The notes under the pieces are model-generated. The model made no database searches. It was not told where the DNA came from and was given only the letters and a program-made list of their open reading frames with translations. A stretch of 64,000 nt of DNA from Sphingomonas nostoxanthinifaciens (GTDB taxonomy: Bacteria > Pseudomonadota > Alphaproteobacteria > Sphingomonadales > Sphingomonadaceae), in assembly GCF_019930585.1 (NCBI RefSeq), contig NZ_CP082839.1, positions 3,732,001 to 3,796,000 of the forward strand, written 5' to 3'. Every line of letters begins with the position of its first letter. The stretch's first letter is position 1. The position numbers and the translations under genes are program-made. Below are positions 38,379-46,839 of this stretch, piece after piece.

Positions 38379-39488
38379 TTACAGAGGTTGCGGCTGCCCT
38401 TGCCGCAGAATGTGCGTGCAGCCAACCGGCTCGTCGGTCTCGGCCAAGGCCGCGATCGTGGTCCAGCCCTCCGCGCGCAGCTTCACGCCGTCGTCGGAAT
38501 CGTGGCCGAGCGGCAGGAAGACGCGGCGCGCGGGCTCCACGCCCAGCCCGGCATCGACCAGCGGATCGAGGAACAATGAGAAGCCGACCGCGGGCTCTTC
38601 ACGCCCATCGGGATGGAGGATGGTATAGGTGCCGCCACGCCCGATCTCGCCCGACAGGCCGCCGCCGAACAGCGAGAAGCCGATCCAGCTCTGATATTCG
38701 AAGCCGTGCCGCTCAGTTGGGTCCAGCGTCAGCGCCACGTCGGCGCCGACCGTCGCGGCGATCGCCTCGACCGCCGCCAGCCGCGTATCGAGCGCACCAC
38801 CGACGTCGAGCGCCCGCAGCCGCTCGAGCGCGGCCTCGATCGGCCCGGCGGCGGCGAGCAAGGGCAAATAGGCCGCGGCGTCCGCACCGGCGAGGCCGCC
38901 GGCATCCTTGGCATCGAGCAATGCGCGGATCGCCGGCACGCGTGCGGGCGGGATCGGCAGAGCGCCACCCGCCAGCGTCTCGACCAGATCGGGCAGGGTC
39001 AGGTCGATCGTGATGTCGCGCACGCCGGCCGCGCGCAGCGCGTCGAGCGCCACGCGCAGGATTTCGGCCACGGCCGCAATGCCGTCATGGCCGATCAACT
39101 CGGCACCGGCCTGCATCAGCTCGCGTTCGGGACGGAGCTGGGTCGCGCGCAACTTGATGACCGGGCCACCATAAGCCAGCCGCAGCGGGCGCGGCACGTG
39201 GCCCATGCGCGTCGCGGCGATCCGGCCGATCTGCGCGGTGATGTCGGGGCGGAGCGCCAGCATGCGCTGCGACACCGGATCGACCATCCGCAGCAGATCC
39301 TGCGCCCGGCCCGATTTAAGGCGGCCGACGAGGCTTTCCTCGAACTCGGCCAGAGGCGGCATCACGCGCGCATAACCGTGGCGCCCGATCGCCACGATCA
39401 CGCGGTGCATCAGGCGCGACGCGGCCTCCGCCTGGGGCGGCAGGCGGTCGCGCAATCCTTCGGGGAGCAGGCCAGGGGCAATCGTCAT
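38379..39488 (-). CDS. hisZ: ATP phosphoribosyltransferase regulatory subunit HisZ
   Basis: 369 residues of a HisRS-like paralogue. MPPLAEFEESLVGRLKSGRAQDLLRMVDPVSQRMLALRPDITAQIGRIAA is the class II-type core. It lacks the anticodon-binding domain of HisRS. HisZ binds the short HisG to form the first, feedback-inhibited enzyme of histidine synthesis; a short-form hisG is implied elsewhere. The ATG overlaps the stop of the DUF418 gene (ATGA). Confidence 0.92.
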   Translation of the reverse strand: MTIAPGLLPEGLRDRLPPQAEAASRLMHRVIVAIGRHGYARVMPPLAEFEESLVGRLKSGRAQDLLRMVDPVSQRMLALRPDITAQIGRIAATRMGHVPRPLRLAYGGPVIKLRATQLRPERELMQAGAELIGHDGIAAVAEILRVALDALRAAGVRDITIDLTLPDLVETLAGGALPIPPARVPAIRALLDAKDAGGLAGADAAAYLPLLAAAGPIEAALERLRALDVGGALDTRLAAVEAIAATVGADVALTLDPTERHGFEYQSWIGFSLFGGGLSGEIGRGGTYTILHPDGREEPAVGFSLFLDPLVDAGLGVEPARRVFLPLGHDSDDGVKLRAEGWTTIAALAETDEPVGCTHILRQGQPQPL

Positions 39489-40681
39489 CGTGCTGCCGCC
39501 TTTAGCGGCTCCGCGCGGCGACGGAAGGGCACGTCGCGCGAAAGCAGCGTCGCGCTGCGCCACAACCATTCGAGCGGGCCGTAAGCGAAGCGGCGCAACC
39601 ACCAATGCGCGAGCGCGAGCTGGGCGAGGAACGCGACGATGCCGAGCAGCAGCGCCTGCTCCTGCGTGATCCGGTCCCACAGATGAAGGCCGAAGCCGTA
39701 GAAGACCGGCACGAATACCAGGCTCTGCCCGATATAGAGCGTCAGCGTCAGCCGGCCGCACGGCACGAAGGCCGCGAGCAGCGGGCGCAACCAGCCTTGC
39801 CAGAGCAGCACGAACAGCAGGAGCGAGACGGTCATGTCGGCGAGATCGCTCCAGCCGGACAGGAGCACGTTCGTCCAATAGATCGGCCCGTGCGAATAGC
39901 AGCAGCTGTGCACCCGCGCGATGCTCAGCGGCTCGATCGCGAGAATGGCGATGGCTAGCGCCCACCACCGCGTGCGCACGAAGCGTTCGGGTGCGGCGAA
40001 GAAGCCCGCGCGACCGACCACTAGCCCGATCAGGAACAACCCGAGGATCTGGAAGATGCGGCCGGTCTCGATGAAGAACGACCATTTGCTCGTCCCACCC
40101 GCGACGAGATTGGCCCGGACCAGCGCGCCGAACGAGCCGTGGAGCGACGGCGCCATCGCCCCGCCGTCATCGTAGAAGAGCGGATCGGCCCACGCCCATT
40201 CGTAATGGAGATAGCCGGCGAGGATGCGCACGAGCAGGAATGGCTGGGCCAGCAAAACCGCGGCGATGGCCAGCAGCACGCGCGACGATCGGACGCGATC
40301 GAGCGGGATCAACGCCAGTCCGGCCACCGCCAGCACCAGGATGATGTCGCCACGATAGATGAGCGAATGGCACCAGCCCATCGCCGCCAGCACCGCCATC
40401 CGCCACGCGAAGCGCGCCGCGAACGGCTGCCCGCGCCGCGCGGCGCCCTCCATGATCGCGAAGAAGGAGAAGCCGAAGCATAGGGCCAGCAGGCTGAACG
40501 ACTTGCCCTGGAACAGGATGCGCGTGGCATCCTGCACCCAGCTCGGCGTCGGCCGTGCATTGTAGAGCTCGAAATAGCCGGTCATGTGGACCAGGAAGAG
40601 GCCCATCAGCGCATAGCCGCGCAGGCCGTCCACCAGGGTCAGGCGGACCGACGGCCCCTTGATCGTTCCGGTATCCGTCAT
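39485..40681 (-). CDS. DUF418 membrane protein
   Basis: About 398 residues with eight or more transmembrane segments. DUF418 hallmarks are LVDGLRGYALMGLFLVHMTGYF at the N-terminus, and GRLTLTLYIGQSLVF plus AHWWLRRFAYGPLEWLWRSAT near the C-terminus. DUF418 proteins are predicted acyltransferase-like membrane proteins of unknown substrate. An upstream ATG at 40,726 is possible, but the conserved region begins at the chosen one. Confidence 0.87.
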   Translation of the reverse strand: MTDTGTIKGPSVRLTLVDGLRGYALMGLFLVHMTGYFELYNARPTPSWVQDATRILFQGKSFSLLALCFGFSFFAIMEGAARRGQPFAARFAWRMAVLAAMGWCHSLIYRGDIILVLAVAGLALIPLDRVRSSRVLLAIAAVLLAQPFLLVRILAGYLHYEWAWADPLFYDDGGAMAPSLHGSFGALVRANLVAGGTSKWSFFIETGRIFQILGLFLIGLVVGRAGFFAAPERFVRTRWWALAIAILAIEPLSIARVHSCCYSHGPIYWTNVLLSGWSDLADMTVSLLLFVLLWQGWLRPLLAAFVPCGRLTLTLYIGQSLVFVPVFYGFGLHLWDRITQEQALLLGIVAFLAQLALAHWWLRRFAYGPLEWLWRSATLLSRDVPFRRRAEPLKAAAR

Positions 40682-40738
40682 GGCAGGCTTAAGCGGACCA
40701 TCGGCATGCCGTCGCACGAACGGCATGCCGATTCCAAA

Positions 40739-42316
40739 TCAGAAGGCCAGCGCGCGGACCGTCTTCACGCCGGGCAGCGCCTTGACCTTGGCGAGCGTCG
40801 CCTCGTCGACCGGCTGATCGACCGAGAGCAGCAGCACCGCCTCGCCGCCGGCCGCGCGGCGGCCGAGGTGGAAGGTGCCGATGTTGATGCCCGCCTCGCC
40901 GAGCGAGGTGCCGAGCCGGCCGATGAAGCCCGGCGCGTCCTCGTTCACCACGTAGAGCATCTGGCCGGCGAGATCGGCCTCGACCTTGATGCCGAAAATC
41001 TCGACCAGCCGCGGTTCGGCGTTGGCGAACAGGGTGCCGGCAACCGAACGCTCGCCCTGGCTGGTCTGGACGGTCACGCGGATCAGCGTGTGATAGTCGC
41101 CCGCGACGTCGTGGCGCACCTCGCGCACGTCGAGCCCGCGCTCCTTCGCGAGGAAGGGCGCGTTCACCATGTTTACCGTGTCCGAATAGACGCGCATCAG
41201 GCCCGCCAGCACCGCGCCGGAGATCGGCTTGATGTTGAGGTCGGCGGCGGCGCCCTCGAGCTCGATCGCGATCTTGGCGAGGCTGTCATGCGCGAGCTGG
41301 CCGACGAGGCTGCCGAGCTTTTCGGCGAGCGCCAGATAGGGCTTCACCTTCGGCGCCTCCTCGGCCGAGAGGCTCGGGACGTTGAGCGCGTTGGTGACGC
41401 CGCCGGTCATCAGGAAGTCGGCCATCTGCTCGGCGACCTGGATCGCGACGTTGACCTGCGCCTCAGTGGTCGAGGCGCCGAGGTGCGGCGTCGAGATGAA
41501 GCCCGGCGTACCGAAGAGCGGCGATTCCTTGGCCGGCTCGCTGACGAACACGTCGAGTGCCGCGCCGGCGATGTGGCCCGAATCGAGCCCCGCCTTCAAG
41601 GCGACCTCGTCGATCAGGCCGCCACGCGCGCAATTGACGATGCGTACGCCCTTCTTGGTCTTGGCGAGATTTTCGGCCGACAGGATGTTGCGGGTCGAAT
41701 CGGTCAGCGGCGTGTGCAAGGTGATGAAGTCGGCGCGCGCCAGCAGCTCGTCGAGCGGCACCTTCTCGATGCCCAGCTCCACCGCACGCTCGGGCGTGAG
41801 GAAGGGATCGTAGGCGACGACCTTCATCTTCAGGCCCAGCGCGCGATCGGCGACGATCGAGCCGATATTGCCCGCACCGATCAGGCCCAGCGTCTTGCCG
41901 GTGACCTCGACGCCCATGAAGCGGTTCTTCTCCCACTTGCCGGCCTGCGTCGACTTGTCGGCCTCGGGCAGGTCGCGGGCGAGCGCGAACATCAAGGCGA
42001 TGGCGTGTTCGGCGGTGGTGATCGAGTTGCCGAACGGCGTATTCATGACGACGACGCCGGCGGCGGAGGCGGCGGGGATGTCGACATTGTCGACGCCGAT
42101 GCCGGCGCGGCCGACCACCTTCAGATTGCCGGCGGCGGCGAGGATCGCCTTGGTCACCTTGGTCGACGAACGGATGGCGAGGCCGTCATAGTCGCCGATG
42201 ATCGCGATCAGCTCGTCGGGCGTCTTGCCCGTAATCTCGTCCACCTCGACCCCGCGCTCGCGGAAGATCTTGGCGGCCTGGGGGTCCATCTTGTCGGAAA
42301 TCAGTACCTTGGGCAT
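40739..42316 (-). CDS. serA: D-3-phosphoglycerate dehydrogenase
   Basis: 525 residues, the long form. The NAD site is GKTLGLIGAGNIGSIVADRALGL, catalytic segments include NCARGGLIDEVAL (Arg), the Glu loop and TPHLGAST (His). An intervening domain and a C-terminal ACT domain (APGFIGRLGTSLGEAGINIGTFHLGR) follow, which normally senses serine. It starts serine synthesis from 3-phosphoglycerate. It is next to serC, separated by a repeat element. Confidence 0.97.
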   Translation of the reverse strand: MPKVLISDKMDPQAAKIFRERGVEVDEITGKTPDELIAIIGDYDGLAIRSSTKVTKAILAAAGNLKVVGRAGIGVDNVDIPAASAAGVVVMNTPFGNSITTAEHAIALMFALARDLPEADKSTQAGKWEKNRFMGVEVTGKTLGLIGAGNIGSIVADRALGLKMKVVAYDPFLTPERAVELGIEKVPLDELLARADFITLHTPLTDSTRNILSAENLAKTKKGVRIVNCARGGLIDEVALKAGLDSGHIAGAALDVFVSEPAKESPLFGTPGFISTPHLGASTTEAQVNVAIQVAEQMADFLMTGGVTNALNVPSLSAEEAPKVKPYLALAEKLGSLVGQLAHDSLAKIAIELEGAAADLNIKPISGAVLAGLMRVYSDTVNMVNAPFLAKERGLDVREVRHDVAGDYHTLIRVTVQTSQGERSVAGTLFANAEPRLVEIFGIKVEADLAGQMLYVVNEDAPGFIGRLGTSLGEAGINIGTFHLGRRAAGGEAVLLLSVDQPVDEATLAKVKALPGVKTVRALAF

Positions 42317-42416
42317 GACGATAAGCGTCCTTGCTTATCGTCATCCCGACGAAAGTCGGGATCTCGCACGGCCGGAAACAACCTCGCGAGATCCCAGCCT
42401 TCGCTGGGATGACGAA
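42317..42416. repeat. REP/BIME-like inverted repeat element between serC and serA
   Basis: Three hairpins in a row: 42,317-42,326 with 42,333-42,342; 42,343-42,350 with 42,355-42,362; and 42,391-42,398 with 42,403-42,410. The last two are arranged head to head, joined by matching GGGATCTCGC and GCGAGATCCC flanks. This is the form of sphingomonad REP elements (stems based on ATCCCAGC/GCTGGGAT). It fills the intergenic space and may stabilise or end the serC message. Confidence 0.8.
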
Positions 42417-42427
42417 ATGAAAAGGGA

Positions 42428-43663
42428 TCAGGCCGCGCGGGCGGCGTGGAAGGCCCAGTCGAGCCACGGCCCGAGCGCCTCGACATCGGCGGTCTCGACG
42501 GTCGCGCCGCACCAGACGCGCAGGCCGGCCGGCGCGTCGCGATAGCCGGCGACGTCGTAGGCGGCGTTCTCCGCCTCCAGCAGCGACGCCATCTTCTTGA
42601 CGAGCGCGGCCTTGCCGTCCTCGTCCAGCCCGGCGACCGCATCGTCGGCGAACTTCAGGCAGACGCTGGTGTTCGAGCGCGTCGCCGGATCGGTCGCGAG
42701 ATGCTCGACCCACGGCGTCGCCTGCACCCACGCGTCGAGCGCGGCGGTGTTGGCGTCGGCGCGCTCGATCAGCGCCATCAGGCCGCCGAGGCCGAGCGCC
42801 CATTCGAGGCTCCAGATCACGTCCTCGACCGCCAGCATCGACGGCGTGTTGATCGTGTCACCCTTGAAGATGCTCGCGTTGAACTTGCCGCCCTTGGTCA
42901 GGCGGAAGATCTTGGGCAGCGGCCATGCCGGCGTGTAGCTTTCCAGCCGCTCGACCGCGCGCGGCCCGAGGATCAGCACGCCGTGCGCGCCCTCGCCGCC
43001 CAGCACCTTCTGCCACGAGAAGGTGACGACATCGAGCTTGTCCCACGGCAGATCGGCCGCGAAGATGCCGGAGGTTGCGTCGCACAGCGACAGCCCTGCG
43101 CGATCGTCTGGGATCCAGTCGCCGTTCGGCACGCGCACGCCCGAGGTGGTGCCGTTCCAGGTGAAAGCCACGTCGGTCGACCAGTCGACCGCGTCGAGAT
43201 CGGGCAGCGCGCCATAGGGCGCCTTCATCACGGTGGCGTCGAGCTTGAGCTGCTTGACCGCATCGGTCACCCAGCCTTCGCCGAAGCTTTCCCAGGCAAG
43301 CAGGGTGGTCTTGCGCGCGCCGAGCAGCGACCACATCGCCATCTCGAACGCGCCGGTGTCCGAACCGGGGACGATCGCGATATGATGGGTGTCGGGCAGG
43401 CGCAGGATGTGGCGCGTCACGTCCATCGCGTGGACGATGCGGCTCTTGCCGATCTTCGAGCGATGCGAGCGGCCGAGGCTGGCGGTGGCGAGCCCGTCGG
43501 CATGCCAGCCGGGCGGTTTGGCGCACGGGCCGGACGAGAATTGGGGGCGCTGGGGCTTGGTATCGGGCTTGGCCGATGCCGCATGGGTGGCGGCGACCAG
43601 AGTGGCGGCCGAGTCGTTTTTGAGACCAGCCGTATCGACGGCTGGCGGAGCAGTATCAGTCAA
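42428..43663 (-). CDS. serC: Phosphoserine aminotransferase
   Basis: 411 residues of the class V aminotransferase fold, in the TIGR01365-like branch. [16 protein letters not shown] opens the core, [16 protein letters not shown] [12 protein letters not shown] and [22 protein letters not shown] carry the PLP site with the lysine in SWQK. It makes phosphoserine from phosphohydroxypyruvate. The start is a TTG seven bases after AGGAG; no Met is available before the conserved core. The first 40 residues are a poorly conserved leader. Confidence 0.93.
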   Translation of the reverse strand: MTDTAPPAVDTAGLKNDSAATLVAATHAASAKPDTKPQRPQFSSGPCAKPPGWHADGLATASLGRSHRSKIGKSRIVHAMDVTRHILRLPDTHHIAIVPGSDTGAFEMAMWSLLGARKTTLLAWESFGEGWVTDAVKQLKLDATVMKAPYGALPDLDAVDWSTDVAFTWNGTTSGVRVPNGDWIPDDRAGLSLCDATSGIFAADLPWDKLDVVTFSWQKVLGGEGAHGVLILGPRAVERLESYTPAWPLPKIFRLTKGGKFNASIFKGDTINTPSMLAVEDVIWSLEWALGLGGLMALIERADANTAALDAWVQATPWVEHLATDPATRSNTSVCLKFADDAVAGLDEDGKAALVKKMASLLEAENAAYDVAGYRDAPAGLRVWCGATVETADVEALGPWLDWAFHAARAA

Positions 43664-43791
43664 TGTAACTCTCCTCACAGAGAGCACGCGCCGCGTTGGG
43701 ACGGCGTGGCCCGCCGGCGGCTTTAAGGGGCTGCGGCGCCAAGTCAATCGCCGCGCGACGGGCCGAGGTCCACGCCGGTCACGATTATTTT

Positions 43792-43805
43792 ATACCGATC
43801 GGTAT
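43792..43805 (+). promoter_or_regulatory. TetR-type operator palindrome upstream of the SDR gene
   Basis: A perfect 14-bp palindrome ATACCGATCGGTAT, 77 bases before the SDR start. This is the shape of operators for TetR-family repressors controlling single SDR genes. No tetR gene is in the window, so the regulator would act from elsewhere. It lies inside an AT-rich stretch suitable for a promoter. Confidence 0.6.
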
Positions 43806-43882
43806 TGAATGAGCCGTGGCCATGCCCATTTGCCGCTGCGCAGCCGGTGATCGCGCTGCCCGAACACTCAAGGGGTAATTCC

Positions 43883-44632
43883 ATGACGGACCTCACCAAC
43901 AAGATCGCCCTCGTCACCGGCGCCTCGCGCGGGCTGGGCCATGCGACGGCAGCGCGGCTGGCCGGTGCCGGCGCGCGCGTGATCGTGCATTATTCGGCCA
44001 GCAAGGCACCCGCCGATGCGCTGGTTGCCGACATCCGCGCCAAGGGCGGTCAGGCCGACGCGATCGGCGGCGATCTCGCGGCGCCCGACGGCGCGCATAA
44101 ATTGATCGAGGCGGTGCGCGACCTCGGCATCGACAAGCTCGATATCGTCATCGCCAATGCCGGCGTGCTCGGCTCGGCGCCGATCGAGCAGCAGACGGTC
44201 GAGGATTTCGATCGTCAGTTCGCGATCAACGTGCGTGCGCCCTTCTTCCTCGTCCAGCAGGCGCTCCCCCTGCTGAGCGCAGGCGCGAGCATCATCCTGC
44301 TATCGTCGGTGGTCGCGCGCGCGGCGTTCGACGGCGCGTCGGTCTATTCGGCGACGAAGGGCGCGATCGAGGTGCTGACGCGCAACTTCGCGAAGGAGCT
44401 CGGGCCGCGCGGCATCCGCGTCAATGCGATCGCACCGGGCGCGATCCGGACCGACATGGCCGACGTCTTCCTCGGCACCGAGGAGGGGCGCGAGTTCATC
44501 AAGTCGATCCAGTCGCTCAAGCGGATCGGCCAGCCCGACGACATCGCCGACCTCGCCTTGTTCCTCGCGTCCGATCAGTCGCGCTGGGTCGACGGTCGCT
44601 CGATCGAGGCCAGCGGCGGCGCCAACCTCTAA
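43883..44632 (+). CDS. Short-chain dehydrogenase/reductase
   Basis: 249 residues. IALVTGASRGLGHATAARLAGAGARV binds the dinucleotide, ANAG is the structural motif, and catalysis uses LSSVVARAAFDGASVYSATKGAI (Ser, Tyr, Lys). PGAIRTDMADVF and the C-terminal VDGRSIEASGG are general SDR features. The basic residue after the Gly motif suggests NADP preference, but the substrate cannot be told. AAGGGG precedes the ATG. Likely regulated through the palindrome upstream. Confidence 0.88.
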   Translation: MTDLTNKIALVTGASRGLGHATAARLAGAGARVIVHYSASKAPADALVADIRAKGGQADAIGGDLAAPDGAHKLIEAVRDLGIDKLDIVIANAGVLGSAPIEQQTVEDFDRQFAINVRAPFFLVQQALPLLSAGASIILLSSVVARAAFDGASVYSATKGAIEVLTRNFAKELGPRGIRVNAIAPGAIRTDMADVFLGTEEGREFIKSIQSLKRIGQPDDIADLALFLASDQSRWVDGRSIEASGGANL

Positions 44633-44635
44633 ACG

Positions 44636-46666
44636 TCAGGCCAGCCGTGCGAGCAGCCCCGGGGTCAACACCTGCGGCAGCTCGCGCGGCGGCGTACCGT
44701 CGGCCGGATAGAAGAGGTAGAAGGGCACGCCCGAGCGGCCGTGCGCCGCGAGGAAGCGGGTGATCGCGGGATCGCCGCGCGTCCAATCACCCACCATCAC
44801 CGCGACATGATGCGCAGCGAAGGCCTGCGCCACCTCGCTTCGCTCGATCGCCGCTTTCTCGTTGACCTTGCAGGTCAGGCACCAGTCGGCGGTGAAGTAG
44901 AGCAGCACCGGCCTTTTCTCGGTCCGCAAGGCAGCAAGGCGCGTCTCGCTGAACGGCTCGTTGCCGGCGGCCTGCGCCACGACGGCGGGTGCGGTCGAGA
45001 CGATCGCGATCAGCGCGGCGGCCCCGGCCAGCGCTGGTGCTGTCGGCCACCACACGCGATTTGCCAGCCGCCCCTGCCGCCGCCCGGTCCACCACAGGCC
45101 GAGTGCCAGCAGCAGCGCGGCGCCCAGCCCAAGCGTCATCCCGTCGACGCCCGCCTGCCGGCCGAGGATCCATGCGAGGCCAAGCGCGGTCAGCAGCATC
45201 GGCACGGCAAGGATGCGCCGCACCGTGTCCATCCACGCGCCCGGCCGGGGCAGCAGGCGCCGCAATGCCGGGACGAAGCCGAGCGCCAGGAACGGGATGG
45301 CAAGGCCGAGGCCGAGACCGGCGAAGATCGCCAGCGCCGCCGCCGCTGGCAGCAGCAAGGCGGCGCCCAGCGCGACCCCCATGAACGGCCCGGAACAGGG
45401 CGTCGCGATGAACGCCGCCAGCGCCCCGGTCCAGAAAGCGCCGCTCGCGCCGCCCCCCGCCGCCAGGCCGCCGCCCGCGGCGATCACCGGCAGCTCGAAC
45501 AGGCCGGCGAGATTGAGGCCGATCGCGAGCATCAGCAGCATCAGCCCGGCGATCATCCGCGGATTCTGGAGCTGGAATGCCCAGCCGGCAGTGTCCCCCG
45601 CCTGGCGCAGCGCCAGCAGCACCCCGCCGAGCGCGAGACACACCAGCACCACCCCGGCAGTATAAGCGATCGCCTCGATCCGCGCATGCCGCTCCGATTC
45701 GCCCGAGCGGGCGAGGCTGATCGCCTTCAGGCTGAGGATCGGGAACACGCACGGCATGATGTTGAGCAGCAGGCCGCCGAGGATCGCGCCGGCCAACGCG
45801 AGCAGGAATGACGGCGTGCCGCCGCCGGCGGAACCCTGCTCGTCCGCCGCTGCGATCGCGGGCGCGGCGGCGACGCGGCCGGCGGTAGCTGCGAACGATA
45901 CGCCGGTGCCGGGGGCGAGCCGGACCACGCCCTCGATCCGTGCCGGCGTCGCGCCCGCCTTGGCGGCGGTCTCGATCACCAGACGGTCACCGTCGCGACC
46001 GACCGTCTGCGGCGCGGCATAGTCGATCGCGCCGTCGGTCAGCGGGAAGAAATAAGGTCGGTCGATGTGCGCGCTCGCGGGCAGCGGCAACGCCAGCCGC
46101 AGCCGTCCCCCCGCCACCTGGAACTGGGCAGCCGCCGCGAGCGGGCGCGGCAGGGCAGCGCGCCAATTATCGAATTGCGCGCGCGTCGCTGGCGCTGCCG
46201 CGCCGTCGCCCACCGTCAGCCGCAGCGTCAGCGTCGCGGTTTCGGGTACGCAGGTCTGCGGATTGCAGGCGAGCCAGTCGAGCTTGACGCCGATCGGCAG
46301 CGCGGTGCCGGCGGCGAGGCCCTTCGGCACGGTGAGCGTCACCAGCTCGGCATAATCGCGCTCGTAGACGTAATTCATCAGGCCGGAGATCAGCAAAGTC
46401 TGCGGCACCGGATAGCGCAACGCGCCGAACTGCAGCCCCGCCGGCGCGGACCACGCCACGCGCGTCTCGACGCCCGCATCGCCGGGATTCTTCCAATAGC
46501 CGTGCCAGCCCGGCGTCGGCCGCATCGCGAAGGCGAGCGTCACCTGGCTGCCGGCGGCGGGCGACAGGCTTTCAGCGACGAGGCTGGGCGCGATGTGGGT
46601 GGCGACGGCGCGCGACGGCAGCGCGAGCAGCGCCGCGAGCAGCAGCATGAAGCGGGTGAAAATCAT
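44636..46666 (-). CDS. DsbD-type thiol:disulfide interchange protein
   Basis: 676 residues in three parts. A signal peptide and periplasmic N-terminal domain (about 25-260; includes LDWLACNPQTCVPE with two cysteines) are followed by an eight-helix domain with the redox cysteines in LNIMPCVFPILSLKAISLA and FIATPCSGPFMGVALGAAL, then a thioredoxin-like C-terminal domain with active site WCLTC. It carries electrons from cytosolic thioredoxin to the periplasm. It ends four bases from the convergent SDR. Confidence 0.9.
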   Translation of the reverse strand: MIFTRFMLLLAALLALPSRAVATHIAPSLVAESLSPAAGSQVTLAFAMRPTPGWHGYWKNPGDAGVETRVAWSAPAGLQFGALRYPVPQTLLISGLMNYVYERDYAELVTLTVPKGLAAGTALPIGVKLDWLACNPQTCVPETATLTLRLTVGDGAAAPATRAQFDNWRAALPRPLAAAAQFQVAGGRLRLALPLPASAHIDRPYFFPLTDGAIDYAAPQTVGRDGDRLVIETAAKAGATPARIEGVVRLAPGTGVSFAATAGRVAAAPAIAAADEQGSAGGGTPSFLLALAGAILGGLLLNIMPCVFPILSLKAISLARSGESERHARIEAIAYTAGVVLVCLALGGVLLALRQAGDTAGWAFQLQNPRMIAGLMLLMLAIGLNLAGLFELPVIAAGGGLAAGGGASGAFWTGALAAFIATPCSGPFMGVALGAALLLPAAAALAIFAGLGLGLAIPFLALGFVPALRRLLPRPGAWMDTVRRILAVPMLLTALGLAWILGRQAGVDGMTLGLGAALLLALGLWWTGRRQGRLANRVWWPTAPALAGAAALIAIVSTAPAVVAQAAGNEPFSETRLAALRTEKRPVLLYFTADWCLTCKVNEKAAIERSEVAQAFAAHHVAVMVGDWTRGDPAITRFLAAHGRSGVPFYLFYPADGTPPRELPQVLTPGLLARLA

Positions 46667-46784
46667 CGCGCATCCCTACCCCACCGCGACGGCGAGCGCG
46701 AGCAGGCGCAACGGCCGCCGTTCCGCGCCGCTGTCTCGCCTAGGCCACAGTGCGAACGCGGAAAGAGATCGTTACAATCTCCGC

Positions 46785-46804
46785 TATTGAGAGTCGTTAT
46801 CAAT
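46785..46804 (+). promoter_or_regulatory. Fur-like box upstream of the siderophore receptor
   Basis: The segment TATTGAGAGTCGTTATCAAT is an imperfect palindrome close to Fur boxes of the ATTGAGA/TTATCAAT type. It lies 36 bases before the receptor start, where a repressor would block the promoter. This supports iron control of the receptor. Confidence 0.6.
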
Positions 46805-46839
46805 CTAGCTAGGGGCGCCGCACCAACAAGGAAATGACA

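Noticed and set aside
40586..42412. A 600-codon frame antisense to serA
   Set aside because: Shadow of serA; rich in Arg/Asp/His with no domain.
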